Positions 11,392 to 23,217 of a DNA stretch of 64,000 nucleotides are shown piece by piece. The DNA is taken from contig JAJEKV010000001.1 of assembly GCA_021234155.1 (NCBI GenBank), positions 30,642,177 through 30,706,176 of the forward strand, in the 5' to 3' direction. Both the position numbers and the translations under genes were made by a program. Below the pieces are notes generated by a model. It searched no databases and had not been told where the DNA came from. It saw nothing but the letters and a program-made list of their open reading frames with translations. This DNA comes from Isoetes taiwanensis. Taxonomy: Eukaryota > Streptophyta > Lycopodiopsida > Isoetales > Isoetaceae. Position 1 is the stretch's first letter; each line of letters begins with the position of its first letter.

Positions 11392-11549
11392 GCTTGTTGA
11401 TTACAACTTCATTGATTGCCTTTTCCTGGGATGCATTTATAACTAGGATGGGGCAAAGCTCCTTAGCCTCATCCTCATCGAAATCTTCCTCTGGTATAGC
11501 TCCCTCAGATAAATAAGTCATCGAGTATCTCTCAAGCACAAAGCATCGG

Positions 11550-12082
11550 CTTCCCAATTCGCTCCCTTGGGATATGAGTAATTTCCCAAGAGGTAAAATG
11601 AGCAAGCATTCCCATTACCTGGTTTCTCACGAGCTCCATATCGGTATTCTTGGCTTGATATTCACCATTTACAATACGCAAACTAATTGTGAATCCCCAT
11701 AGATATGTATAATTGAAATATCCATAGCTCTAGCTTCTTGGAGACCTGCAATCAAAGCCTTGTATTCTGCTGCATTAGAAGTTATTTGGGGAAAAATTCT
11801 TCCTACCTTGGCCAAAAGTTTATTGGCAGTATCTTTTAATATAGCTGCAGATGAAGCTACATTCAATTTCTTTGATATTCCTCCATCAAACCATAAACAA
11901 CCTCTTCTGCCATCTCCAGAGGGTAGTGCACACTCTCTAATTAAAGGGATCAACTCAATTTTCCTGGTGCTAGGAGTTGCTAGACTATATGATCCTAGTG
12001 GTTCTTCTATAAGCATTTCTTTGATAAAATGTACCTCGTCATTAAAGCCATAAGAACCGTCTTGATTGTAGATTGTGGCCAC
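11550..12082 (-). pseudogene. Archaeal-type RNase H between protease and RT, copy A
   Basis: The domain shows CLWFDGGISKKLNVASSAAI (first Asp), SNAAEYKALIAGLQEARAMD (Glu), IIHIYGDSQLV (second Asp) and, after a frameshift near 11660, HIPRER followed by a garbled W-E-A-D-A-L (fourth acidic site). This is the signature of the RHA/RVT_3 archaeal-type RNase H that plant Tat elements and some plant LINEs carry. It degrades the RNA strand of RNA:DNA hybrids. In the Tat elements I know it lies after the RT-RNase H; here it lies before RT. The + copy (45199-45840) has the same order, so this is a family trait rather than a rearranged copy. Confidence 0.85.
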
Positions 12083-12230
12083 TTGAGTGCCATTTGAGAT
12101 GGTGCATCTCCCCTTGGACCAGATTGGCCTAGCATCAAGCTGTAGCCATCCACCTCCTTCCCAAAGAAGAGATCATATATGTACGTATCTTCTCCTAGAT
12201 CTTCAAAAGCAACAACAACAAAATTGGCGG

Positions 12231-12452
12231 CTACAACAATACCTTGGTGTTAATGGGGACCTTGGTCACAATTCCAACCGGTGCTATCTTAGCATTAGAA
12301 AAAGATTTTAACAAGACGGATGACCTTTTATCTATCTCGAGTCCACATTTTTTCATAACATGATATGGCATGATATTCAAAGGTGAGCCTCCATCTAACA
12401 ACACATTGGAAAAAGAATAACCTCCTAGAGTTGCCGAGCACATAAAGCACAC
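12231..12452 (-). pseudogene. Aspartic protease, Tat-like copy A
   Basis: The motif NVLLDGGSPLNIMPYHVMKKCGL is the retroviral-type protease active site, with D-G-G in place of the common D-T/S-G. It releases the gag and pol products. It is followed by LLKSFSNAKIAPVGIV. The matching + copy stretch is 44890-45102. Confidence 0.85.
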
Positions 12453-12869
12453 GGATCCTCTTCATTTTGGGCGAGAATAAGATTAGTGGCATTAGCAACA
12501 CCTACACAAGCTCTTTGCTTCACTAAAAGTAGTTTGTTGTAGTAACTTTTTCCTATAACCAGGTGCAATTTTTAACAATGTAAATAAGTCCACACTTACT
12601 TTAGAATTTTTTAGTAAAACATCCAACTCATCAAGGTCATGATCTTTCTTACCATATTTTTGTTGGGGAGGTGGAGCTATTTCTTGAGGAGGGGCCTCTA
12701 TAACAGTGGTGGCGGTGCTGATCTCCTAAAATGCTCTGGAACAAACTTGGTAGGCTCGGCGAGGTTTATGGGAATCTTCCATACTTCGGGTTTGTACCAC
12801 CATCACTTCTTAGGTCTTTGGCATCTCGTGGCTTGTACAAACCTTATAGAGCTAGTAGGCTCGCAAATC

Positions 12870-13857
12870 TTACATGGGGAGTTGCCTCGGACTTCTTTTC
12901 CCTCTCTTGCTTGGCAAAATATTCTTTAACAAATTGCATCCGAGGTCGGTATGGCCAATTTCATTGCAAAAAGCATTTGGACATTCTCTACCAAAATGAC
13001 CTTTCTTTTTACATTTAGGACATATTTGCCAATAACAAATGTCATTTGGGTGTGAAGTTCTATTGCAATGAATACATTCAGGGGTAAGTTCTACCTGCCC
13101 TGCTTGCCTTGAGTTCCACAAGTTGTTTGGTCACCTCTGCTAAAGCCTCGGTCACTTTTGTCAGTCTGCCTTGACTTCTAAAATCGAGAATCAGCTTCTT
13201 CTTTTTTCTTTTCTTTATGCACGGCATAAATAGGGGACGAGAATGGTGAGATTCATAATGACCATCGGTGGCATCAGGGTAAAAAGGATCATGATGAAAG
13301 CTATGGTGTTTTTCCGGTAGAATAGAAAACATTTTGGTCAATTCGATTGGTTTTGGCAAAAACTTTGTAGATGGAATCAAAACCTTTGCAGACTTGAATC
13401 TTGATAAGCTTCTGTGAATTTTCAGTGCGGAAGATAAGCCTTTAATGAAGGAGGATACCAAAAAGAGTGTGGGAACAGTGACTTGAACTTTTTGGCATCT
13501 ATTCATGAAGGTACTAAATCTCTCCTTATACTGGCTCACACTTTCACCTGCATAAATAGAGAAATTTTGCAACTCATTAACAAGGTCTTTAGGAGCAAAG
13601 ACGTTTTTCCAAACTGTCCAAAAACTTGGTGACAAGATCATCCCAAGAAGTGGTTCCCATAAGCTTCTCATAAGTCGACCAAGCACCCGCTTCACTTCTC
13701 TCTTTAAAACACTTTTCGAATTGTGATAGCTTGCATCCTTTTTGAAGCCAAAATCCCTGTAATAGTCTTCAAAGGCTTTTAGAAAGGTATTAGCACTCAT
13801 GCTGGAATCAAAAGTAGGCAATGGGATAGGCATATTCAACTCAAACTGATAAGGCAA
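12870..13857 (-). pseudogene. gag with zinc knuckles, Tat-like copy A
   Basis: The start MPYQFELNMPIPLPTFDSSMSA lies about 130 bp after the primer site. The core carries the retrotransposon-gag features FLKAFEDYYRDFGF and GESVSQYKERFSTFMNRCQ. Two or three CX2C-type knuckles follow: CIHCNRTSHPNDIC, CPKCKKKGHFGREC, and a third degenerate one at the end (FCNEIGHTDLGC). It forms the particle and binds RNA. Frameshifts occur near 13620-13700 and 13090, some at CAG/CTG sites where the + copy differs. Confidence 0.88.
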
Positions 13858-13991
13858 GCTTTGAAGTAATCCACTTGCAAAATTAGGGGGAAGAGGTCTA
13901 TCTCTAAAGGGTTACGAAGTCTCCGATCTTCCATTGGTTCCTTACGCTGGAAACTTTTGTTTTGGAGCCATGAGTTGAAAATCAGGTAGAT

Positions 13992-14010
13992 AATCTCGGT
14001 AGAACCTCCA
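13992..14010 (-). other. Primer-binding site complementary to tRNA-Gln, copy A
   Basis: Read on the minus strand, four bases after the 5' LTR, the site is TGGAGGTTCTACCGAGATT. This pairs with a tRNA 3' end of TAGAACC-T-CCA, the acceptor stem of plant tRNA-Gln, whose 5' end is GGTTCTA. The + copy (43327-43345) has the same site. Confidence 0.8.
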
Positions 14011-14013
14011 AAA

Positions 14014-16037
14014 TGTTGACCCTAAACCGGCTTAAGGATCAACCACAAGGAACCAACTTGAGCTTTCACTCAAATTGGGGTTAGAACCTCGAGATCACTT
14101 AAGGTGATCAATCTATGCAAGCAAATTTCAATGATAAGTCAAAAACTTGAAGTTTTGTACCTTTCCCATTTCGAGAAATTGACACCTTTGTCAAAACAGT
14201 TGTGGCATTGATATGCAAATCGATTTTTGAGTCAACCACTTTGTAGACTTAGTCGAGGAAAAAGATGTAGGTACTTTCGATGGTAAAGCTTGACCAAGTC
14301 GGAGGTATAGTTTGTGAGTTATTCGAGCTCAAAGTCTTGATCAAAATTTGGTCAATAGCGGTCAAAATCTGAAAACAATGGATCGAGATTGGAATTTTTG
14401 AGTTGCCGGACGAGTTGTTGAGAATCTCCAAAGCAAATGTGCTTTAGTGGTGATAAGGAATCTAGGCAAATGGTCGATTGTCATCCGGATAAACAAAAAT
14501 AATTTTTGTGATTTGGATTTGGCAAAATCTGATCAAGAATAGTCAAAAGCAGAATGCAAAAATTTCTAACTCAAGTTGTGAATAAGATTTTTGGATTTTT
14601 CAAGGCATATAGGTTCCGGATGCTTCGTGTATTGATGGCAAATGGGTCAAAGGCAATCAAAAGTACTCGGGGATTTTCTATAAAATTTTGAGCAGAGGAA
14701 AAAAAATTGTAAAGGATCATAACTTGAGAGATAATTTCTTGAGATAGGCATCAAATTTCATTGATAGGAATGTAAATCAATCATAATAATGTTGGGAAAT
14801 AATAATTGGTACTTCAAAATCAACTTCAGGTCAATAAAAAGTTTCAATAGATAATTTCCAACCAAATCTCTTGTGACTTGATCGGGGAGTACTCGAGAGA
14901 CTTCCAAAATCCTTCCAGTCATGCTCGGCAATGATCACGGTAAGGTTTATGCGCCGGGCCTTCAAGAAAGTCCTTTTGTCGAATCCCATGTTTTTATCTT
15001 AGTTTTCAAATGTTTGCTTAATCTTAGCCTTGATTGATGGGTTTATTCGGTTCATAAAGAGTGGGAAGGTCAAAATAGGTAGATTCCGAGGGTTACGGTG
15101 CCAAATCCGGTGAGATTCGAGGTGGAAGCAGAAATTTAGGGTTCTTGGCTGTATTTTCTCGAGAAATAGCGATCACGATTAGTATTTTTTCCGTATATCC
15201 ATGGAATATCTTTGTATTTTTTATTTTTGCAAAGCTAGGCCATGGTTTTAAAAGGTCACTTATAGAAAATTGAAGAGGTGGATCACTTTAGCAATGGCAA
15301 CCCTAATTTTTTTCTTTGGGAATATGCTAAGTCCTTGGGCACAATGGTCAAGAATATTCCATAAAGTATACAAGTGGCATGGCATAATGGTAAGGACTTG
15401 CAAAAAAGGGTCTAGGCTAGGGGAATTTGCAAAACAAATGTCATATGAAGTGAGAAAGTATAGAGGCAATGGGGGATGTGGATGTAATGGGGAAAAGAAA
15501 ATGGGTAAGGCAAAATAAGGTAGGCAAAGGTAAACAAATAAGAGGGTATGGGTGTGGGAAGAAATGGCTAGAAAATCTCAATGGATAGAGATAGAATATG
15601 AACAATGATTGCATGAGAATGGCCAAGGGATAAAATCAAGCACCATGGGGTCTTCCAAACTCTTTGACTTCCAATCTTCAAAAAATGTCTCCAAACTTCA
15701 TAACCCGAGAATCTTCTAGAGCATACTTTTTGACTAAGCATTTTGACCTCAAATAAAGTACCTCATGTAAATTTGAACCTCGAGCACTTGTTGACCTGAA
15801 GAAAGAACATCCTTTGACCTCCATATCAATGTTAAATGCCAAGAGTCTTCCAAACTTTGACCTAGTCTTCCAGCACTTTCCAAAGACACTTTGCACCCAA
15901 AGACTTTCCAAAGACTTTGCACCCAAAGACTTTCCAAGTAGTTTCAAAGACTTTCCAAAGATACTTTTGCCCTAAAGTAAATTGACCTAGTTTGAATGCA
16001 TAGACCACAATTAGCATGTTGCCCTTTGGGGGCAACA
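14014..16037 (-). repeat. 5' LTR of Tat-like copy A
   Basis: The LTR is 2024 bp, ends matching 5669-7678. Most differences from its partner are at CTG or CAG triplets changed to CG, CGG or CGAG, plus homopolymer length. The terminal inverted repeat lies at 16017-16037. Confidence 0.95.
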
Positions 16038-16042
16038 GGGAA

Positions 16043-17978
16043 CCATTGACAAGGACAGTTGATTGAGATCTGGAGTTTAGGCCCAAAATAAGCTTAATAA
16101 TCTTTTCACTGAAGCCAAGCTTTTGAAGAGAAAATTCCAAAAAGTTCCACCTAACAGTGTCAAAAGCCTTGGAGAAATCTAGCTTGAGCAGAATACAGTT
16201 TTGCTTAGTAAGATTATTCCAGTGCATTCCTTCCATGGCTGCAATGTAGTTATCTAGGATGAATCTGTTGGGGAGGAAGGCAGATTGATTCAAGCTAATA
16301 ACATCTTGGAGATGAGATTTGATCCTGTTGGCTATGATTTTGGCACACAACTTATAGGTGGAGTTTGTCAGAGAAATAGGCCTCCATTCGGAGGAGGATT
16401 GAGGATTGTCAACCTTGGGAATTAGTGTAATAAGGCCAGATGAAAGAGAAGGATGAAGGTGATTCGAATTCCAGAAGCCTTTGATCATATGCACAAAGTC
16501 ATCTTTAAGAATTTCCCAAAATCTAATAAAAATTGCGGGGGTAGCCCATCAGGACCTGGACTTTTACCTTTTGCAAGACTTTTTAGGGTGGAAAAAATCT
16601 CCTCAACATTTGGAATTGCCTCCATTGCAGGGGTCATGGCAATGTTACTTTGTAAACCATTAGTTTCAATCAAATCAGTAAAAGATTTAGCTTCTGCAAT
16701 CTGGACTTGATTGTCTGAGGGTTGGGAAAAAATATTAGCATAGTTCGAGCAGAAGAAGTTGGAAATTTCTTTTTGATCTGTAATGGTGTTATCATTTCCA
16801 TCATTGACTGAGATAAGTTGACTTTTCATAAGCCTAGACTTAGCAACTTTGTAGAAGAACCTTGAGTTTCCATTATCCATGTTAGATAAGTATTTAAGTT
16901 TACACCTAATAGATGCACCTTTAGCTTCTAGCTCTTCAATGGTTTTAATTACCATTTCTAGACTTCCTTCTTTTCTATGAAGCTCAATATTGAAGGGGTC
17001 ATTTTGCAGATTGATCCTAACCTCCTTCATTTCCTGCAGATAAGATTTCTTTTCTGTCTGCTTGGTCTCATGAAAGTTCTTTGACCATTGTTTAATCCAG
17101 GCCTTAGAATTTTTGATATTGGCATAAAAGGTTCTCATAGAATTTGTAGACCTGACCTTGGGAAGAGTGGCATAGTATGCAATGTAATCTGTACAGAAGG
17201 ATTCAGAATCTAGGAGGCTGCAGTTCAATTTAAAGGGTGTATTACCATGCCTTTTGATGGAGAGCATAAGATTGGTTGTAAAGAACTGAGGCTGGTGATC
17301 AGATATTGAAGTACACTCATCACTGTACACTAGACAATTATTCCAAATCTCATTATAAGTGTTGTTTATGTAAAACCTGTCAAGTGCACAATAGACTCTG
17401 TTACTCCCTTCTTGCTTATTAGACCATGTGTAGACTGAGGTGGAAGATGGGATGTGCTGAAGAAAATGGCTGTCCAGCATTTGATCCCATTGAGTTCTTT
17501 CAACAGAGGACATGTTGAGATTTTTCCCAATTTTCAAATCCCATGTAGGGGTGTTGTTAAAGTCCCCTGCCATAATCCAGGTATCACAATCCTGAGATGA
17601 AATGTAATTGTTTACATTAAGCCAGGTGTTAGCTCTGGATCTCGATTCAATAGAGGCATAAACATTTATCACACCAAATTTGGAGTCATTATGTTTAAAT
17701 ATAACTGATTGCCATGATCTGCAAGGGCTAGTGTAGACAGAGATATGAGTTAGGTGTCTCCAAATAATGCAGAGCCCTCCTGAGGTTCCAGTAGCTTCAA
17801 TCCATGTGGAGGAAAAACCTGGACCAATCCAATCTGAGAGATTGGAGCACTCAAAGCTGGGGAGCCTTAGCTCCTGAAGCAGAATGATGTCTGCATCATA
17901 ACTCCTAATTTGGGAGATGGCTCTTCTCCTTTTCAGTGGGCCCTTTATGCCTCTTAGATTCCAACTAAGGATCTTCAT
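16043..17978 (-). pseudogene. LINE ORF2, endonuclease and RT fingers
   Basis: I chose the start at 17978 because the endonuclease signature MKILSWNLRGIKG begins there. AP-endonuclease motifs follow in order: LQELRLP, NVYAS, MAGDFNNTP, the CALDRF region, and SISDHQP. The RT begins with KGKSPGPDGLPPQFL, then LITLIPKVDNP, EWRPISLTNSTYKL and catalytic LLKLDFSKAFDTVRWNFL. The frame is nearly continuous for about 640 codons (one frame switch near 16490). It ends at the Tat-like insertion after VNGS. It would nick target DNA and prime reverse transcription there. Confidence 0.93.
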
Positions 17979-18000
17979 GAATAAATTAGGCAAAGGCAAC

Positions 18001-20525
18001 CTAGGGGGAATCAATGGAGTCAGCTTTTTTTTTTTTGGATTTAAGCCGAGTATTAGCTGCAGGGGTATTGTAGAGCAGACCAGAATTATGTTTCCCTTTT
18101 TTCTTTTTGATCTTTTTGGCAATAGAGTGATCCACATAAGTCTTATCCTGATGAGAATTCAGGTAGATATCATTATCCCAAAGTCTATCTGTGTTTGATA
18201 ATTGGTGTGAGAGGGCATTCTCTTTGTCAGGGTCAGAATCTTCAAGGTCCGTGTCTACAGACAATTTCTCATAGTGAGAGCATTGCCAGAATTTTGATTT
18301 GCAACAATCAGGTTGAGTAGTATCCATAGAAGTATTGTTAATGGAGTCGGGTATAATATTATCTCTATTAGGATTATTAACCATCAAATTAGCTTCAGCA
18401 TTTATAATGGAAAGATCTTGCCTGGGATTAACTTGCTGAAGGTGTGTTGAATCTGAAGATGCATGTTGAGTAGAGTGCCTTGTTTCTCCTTGTCATGTTG
18501 GCATTGCACTCCTAATATCTCTGTTTGCTCTTGGTAGTGCGCACACCATAAATTTTGTTCCCAAACATTTGATATATCCTTAGCCTTTTCATATCTATCC
18601 TTGGATCAACTGACATATTTTCGGGGGATTACGGCACCTTGTCTGTTATCTTTTCCAACAATATGTGCGCCACTATAATCGACTCTAATTCTCAGAGTAG
18701 GCTGCTTGAGCTATCTCGGGGAAATGGCTGAAGTTTTAGATGAATGAGGAGTTGAGTGTGAGGTAATATCATAATCAACGCGTGTGTGGGGGGGCTGCAG
18801 ATTCTATTTCAGGTGAGAGTGTAGTGGTGGGGGGATGGAGTGAATGATTGATGTAATAGGAGCCCGAGTGTGGTGGGGAGTTGGCAATTTGAGACCTTTG
18901 CATATAACATCTACATAATTATTAACATCTGGATCGTCGATATATATCCGCAAGAATGGCAAAAGAGTTTGACACTTCTATGTCACCGAGGTCCTTTGTC
19001 AATATCTGCAAAGATGTTCATTGTTCGGATAACCATATTTTGTGAGAAGACATTTGCACTTGTGGAACCATCTTTGTATGTTTCCTTTAGTGTATTCAAT
19101 ACCTTTTCATTAATTAATGAAACTCCATTCAAACCTTACGTCCCCGGTTATGTTTTTGATGTAGTTGAGGACTGAGACCCTTTTGTTTCAGTTGGAATAT
19201 CTCGAGTAGTTTTGCTTGATAAGTGTTGATGGCGGGTGTTGCTCTTAGAATCCTTTAGGATATTTGATAGGGTCTGTGGAGATCAATTCTTGGAGGCGAG
19301 AAGAGGTGCCTTGCCTTTGCCATTGAGCATGTTTCTGTTGTGCTCAATGTTTGCCTTATTTATTTGTGGAACACCTTGAGATGGTACTTTTGTAGCCTCA
19401 TTTTGCTGCCTGGTTTTCATAGTTGGCTTTTCCATATCTTCAACTGGTCGATTTTCCTTGATGGAAATTCCTTTGTTTAGAACCTTAATTCCCATATGTC
19501 CGCCGGGTTGATGTTCGAAGGGTAGTTGGGAATTATTGGGGATCATGATTTTTCTGGCGTGCGGTTCACGAATTCCCTATGTTTTGAATTCTCTCCTAGC
19601 TTTGCCATTTACTTTGCTCCATTCTTTTTGAGGAGGTGGAGCATTTTGAAATGATATGTTAATGCCTGTTTGTTTGGATTGCTCAGAGATAGCAATTCCT
19701 TTTTCCTGAGGATCATTATGATTTGTTTCCTTGTTAGGAAGGAAACATTCAAAGCCAATCTTATGTCTAGAGTTACAACTCTGGTAAACCTACCCTTCTA
19801 AGTTGTAAGGTAGATGTCTTTCCAAAGAAGTCCAGGAATGATATGGCAGTAGGGATGATTTTGGTGATATCTAGCTGTATGAAGCATTTGGGAGGTTTGA
19901 ATGAAGAATATTCTGTGGTAAGGTAGGTGCCAATGGAATTAAAAATGGAGGAGAAGCAATCCTCATTCCAGTAAATGGGACTTAATTCACTCATAGTGAC
20001 AGAAGCAATATGATATTTTCTGAATTCGCTCAGAGGCAGGGTGGCATTCCATTTTAGGAAAGAAACTTGGAATGTATCACAGGTAGTGAAGCCAAGCTTC
20101 AGTAAATAGTTTGAGGTTCTGGAGCAGCCACATTCCACCATAATGTAGGGGAAATTTAACCAGTAAATAGAGTTTATGACAACACCCTTGTGTAGCCTCA
20201 AGAGATGGTCCCAGAGCTTTTCTATTTTTAACCCAACAGAATCCACTTTGACAACAACAGCAACCTTGGATAAGGATTCAATTTTGGAAGCAATCAAAGG
20301 CGAGTTTAGGTGAATACCTCTAAATAGCTGGATATTTGTGGGGGCTCTTGATTGTTGATATTCAAACTCAGAGGCAAGTTCTTCATCCGAGATCACTGGT
20401 TGTGTTGGTCGTGGAAATAAAGGTAGAGGTACCCCATTTGCATCCAATCTTGGTAAAATTTGGGATCCCCTTTGGTCCAGAGCAAGAGTGTCCCAGTTCG
20501 GAGCGAAATGGCTGAAGTGATGCAT
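18001..20525 (-). pseudogene. LINE ORF1-like region, frames broken
   Basis: The best open frame (19773-20525) contains GIHLNSPLIASKIESLSKVAV, LWDHLLRLHKGVVI and WLNFPYIMVECG. This resembles the RNA-binding-like (DUF4283-type) N-terminal domain of plant LINE ORF1 proteins, but the match is by impression. Further fragments at 19283-19546 and 18001-18387 are Ser/Lys/Asn-rich and low in conserved motifs. Position upstream of ORF2 on the same strand supports ORF1. About 800 bp of LINE 5' sequence (20526-21333) remain, including an open frame at 20885-21283 that I do not recognise. Confidence 0.55.
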
Positions 20526-21340
20526 ATCTTTTGACAGAGGGTCTTGGTTAGCAAAATCCCCGAATTTGATAATTTTTGATGGATCAAGGTCTAATGCACT
20601 TAACTAAGAGAGAAGAGCGTCCCTTTGAGCAACAGGAAGGAGCATGAAATTATGAAGGATCGAAAGAGAATTTGAATTTAGGGCTGACGGGCCTTGAAAA
20701 AGTTTATTTTTTTGGGGGAAAATCGCCATAAATACAAAAAAGGGGGAAGTCTGTCCGAGGCTATGGAGGCTAAAGCAGTGAGAGAGAGATCAGGGGGAAA
20801 AAAATTCTATCTAACAGCTTAAAGGGATAGAAATACCATAAAATTGCCAGAGGTACTCAGGAGCACGGATTGAATCTAACTGAATCATTCTGAGAAAATT
20901 TTAACCATAATTTTGTTCTCTGTCCATCCACAATGTACCTGAAAAGTTGCAGTTGCTGAGATGTTCTTGTTGCCTGTAAATTCTAGCACCCAAGCTTCAA
21001 TCATCTCGGCTTCAAATTCTTCTGAAGATGGTACAATTGAGTATTCCGGCTCAAACAGGTGATCTGGGAAGAACTGATTGAGAATAAGACTGTCCCAAAG
21101 CTCGGCAGATGATCCAATTAAAAAACCACAGGTGATTCTATGATCCTGATTCAGAACCGTGAAAAATTTTGTATCCATGCATAGAGAAAAAGATGAGGAA
21201 ATCAGATAATGCTGGGCCTCTACAAGGCCAGCAGATTGGGGAGGGCAAATTTGGATCAAACAGTGGTTTCTTTGGTGAATCAAATCAAGAATGAGTTTGA
21301 ATCACAAAAGACAAAGAATTCAAGAAAATTGGCGCGGTTC

Positions 21341-22208
21341 TCAAAGCCGTGGTTCATTGGAAGATTGCAAGGAATGATGAAATGGATATTCAATGGTATG
21401 TAAAGGGGCTGAAACGAGCTATTGCTCATAAGGTGAAGGCTAAACAACCTACAACATTACTAGAGGCACAAAAGTATGCTCTCAAGGCTGAAGATAAGCT
21501 GGGATACATTCATGAAGTTGCTGCTCCAAAGCATAAAACAGAGGATATTGCAGCCAAGATTTCTAAGCTTACAATTGGTGAGAAGCCAAGGGAGGTGCAG
21601 TTTATTACTTGTGAATATTGTGGGTCTATTGGGCATTCTGATACTACATGTAGATTGCTGAAATTCTGCTCAAGATGCCAAATCAAGGGCCATAATGATC
21701 AAGAATGTAGGGAGAAGAGATTCTTTGAGAGGGCCAATCCGGTATTTGCTGTTATGCAACAAGCACCATCTATTCCTATTCAACCAATGCAAGCAGCACC
21801 TATCATACCACAAGTTCCAATGATGCCACAAGCTCCAATTGCCCAACAAGTTCTAATGGGTTCCACACCAATGGTGCAGCCAAAACAAGGATGGTATCCA
21901 AGTAAGGCTCATTTATATTGCAAGTTATGTGATAAATTCAAGCATGATGAGACTACTTGTTGGAAAATCCATGGAAACCAGAATGGGCAACCAACAAGTA
22001 TCCACCAAAGCAGCAGGTGTTTGAATCAGTACCTCTTCCTAATAATGATGTTCGCATTCAAGATGCAAAGTACATTGATAATCCTCAAGTTAAGGCTCTT
22101 ATTGAGGAGCTTAAGAAGCAAGAGAAGGCAAAATCAGTAGTAAATTGTGGATTTGTTGAGGTGGAGCATGACCCATTTCAGCAAGAAGAAGAGAGATTGG
22201 AGAAGTAA
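21341..22208 (+). pseudogene. gag, C-terminal part with zinc knuckles (outer gypsy)
   Basis: This continues the gag frame broken at 2680 (KAVVHWKIARNDEMDIQW, YVKGLKRAIAHKV). CCHC knuckles follow: CEYCGSIGHSDTTC and CSRCQIKGHNDQEC. A Pro/Gln/Met-rich linker (QPMQAAPIIPQVPMMPQ) leads to a third cysteine-rich motif CKLCDKFKHDETTCWK. The protein would bind the packaged RNA. A frame change near 21960-22000 takes the reading into the 21957-22208 frame. Confidence 0.88.
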
Positions 22209-22391
22209 ATGCGTTACAAGATCACAAAAGGTGGTTCAAGAACCAAGAGTAGTGCCAATTGCGGAGAAGACTAAGACCTCTTTTCCAAAGGCTTTGAAGG
22301 AACAAGCTTTGAAGGTGTCAGCACCTAAGAAGGTGCAATTCAATGTCTGCCCACTGAGCGGTTTTGGTCTATAGAAGAAAATCAGCCCATA

Positions 22392-23217
22392 GTGATGCCT
22401 TCTATGGTGGATGAGGAAGTTCAAAATGAAGATGATGTGATCAGCCAAGTTTTGGCCACTAAAGTTACACTTACTCTTGAGCAATTGATGCATTATTCTC
22501 CAAATTTGTTACAAGAGTTAGGGGGAAGAACAAAATCAGAAATTTCAGTCCAACAAATCATATCAAATGATACCGACAAGAGGAGAATGGAGCCACCAGC
22601 CCGGCAATCCAAGGATCCTGGGCCATTTTTTTGTGATGTGAGTATTAATGGTTATCTAATCAAAGAGGCCAACATAGATACCGGCAGCGGAGTGAATGTC
22701 ATGCCTTACCACATAATGCTTCAAGTTGGATTGAAAATGATGGAACCGACAACTATGATGCTCAAAGCATTCAATCAAATGAAGGTGCAGCCTATGGGGG
22801 TCATAAGAAATGTCTTATGCAAGGTTTATGAGGTGGAAGCAATCTTGGATTTCATGGTTTTGAAATTTCGAGAGAGTGTGCATCTTTGAAACTTATACTT
22901 TGTTCTTTGAGCCGTACATGGTTAGATGCCGCATGTTTGAGACTTCATGGAGGAAGCGTGAAATGAACATCTTTCAAGGGGAACACAAGGTTACTATAGA
23001 TCATCCTCTGAAATCAGCAAAAGGTACCTTTCTTTGCAATCCTTCTTTGAGCAGCCCGCAGTTAGAAATCAGCAAAGAGAATGCTATGGTGTCAGGGCAG
23101 CAAGGTCTTAGTTGTTTTCATGTCTTGGAAGTGGGTGACAGGGAAGATAAGACTTTGTACAAGTGGTTAAAAGGTACCCAAATTTCAGAAATATGTCATT
23201 TACAGCAGGGTAAAAGC
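22392..23217 (+). pseudogene. Protease and start of pol (outer gypsy)
   Basis: The frame includes PFFCDVSINGYLIKEANIDTGSG, with the D-T-G aspartic protease site, then VNVMPYHIMLQVGLK and FNQMKVQPMGVIRNV. It matures gag and pol. After a frame change near 22870 a linker with no recognised domain continues to the MITE-like insertion at 23218. Short spacing to gag and a change of frame suggest that gag and pol were in different frames or that a frameshift occurred. Confidence 0.85.

Larger units (their letters stand above)
5669..16037 (-). mobile_element. Full-length Tat-like Ty3/gypsy element (copy A)
   Basis: The two ~2.0-kb LTRs are at 14014-16037 (5') and 5669-7678 (3'), with TSD GGGAA at 5664-5668 and 16038-16042. 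Internal order on the minus strand is gag, zinc knuckles, protease, archaeal-type RNase H, RT, degenerate gypsy RNase H, integrase, then about 900 bp of 3' untranslated sequence with two stem-loops. The element is 10,369 bp, close to the 10,383 bp of the copy at 41325-51707. The internal region has frameshifts, but many fall at CAG/CTG sites that differ between copies and may be sequencing errors. Confidence 0.95.
2681..21333 (-). mobile_element. Full-length L1-type LINE, itself interrupted
   Basis: The element lies on the minus strand. Its poly(A) tail appears as 19 T at 2681-2699 and its 5' end is at 21333. Target-site copies GCGGTTC lie at 2674-2680 and 21334-21340, and the outer gag reads through when the LINE is removed. 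After subtracting the Tat-like insertion (5669-16037) and the MITE-like insertion (4687-5008), the LINE is about 7.9 kb. It contains an ORF1-like region (about 18.0-20.5 kb) and an ORF2 with an apurinic endonuclease and reverse transcriptase, the usual plan of plant L1 elements. Confidence 0.92.

Noticed and set aside
11760-12053. Antisense 97-codon frame opposite the archaeal-type RNase H, conserved in copy B (45300-45593)
   Set aside because: It is conserved only because the sense domain is conserved; no motif of its own.
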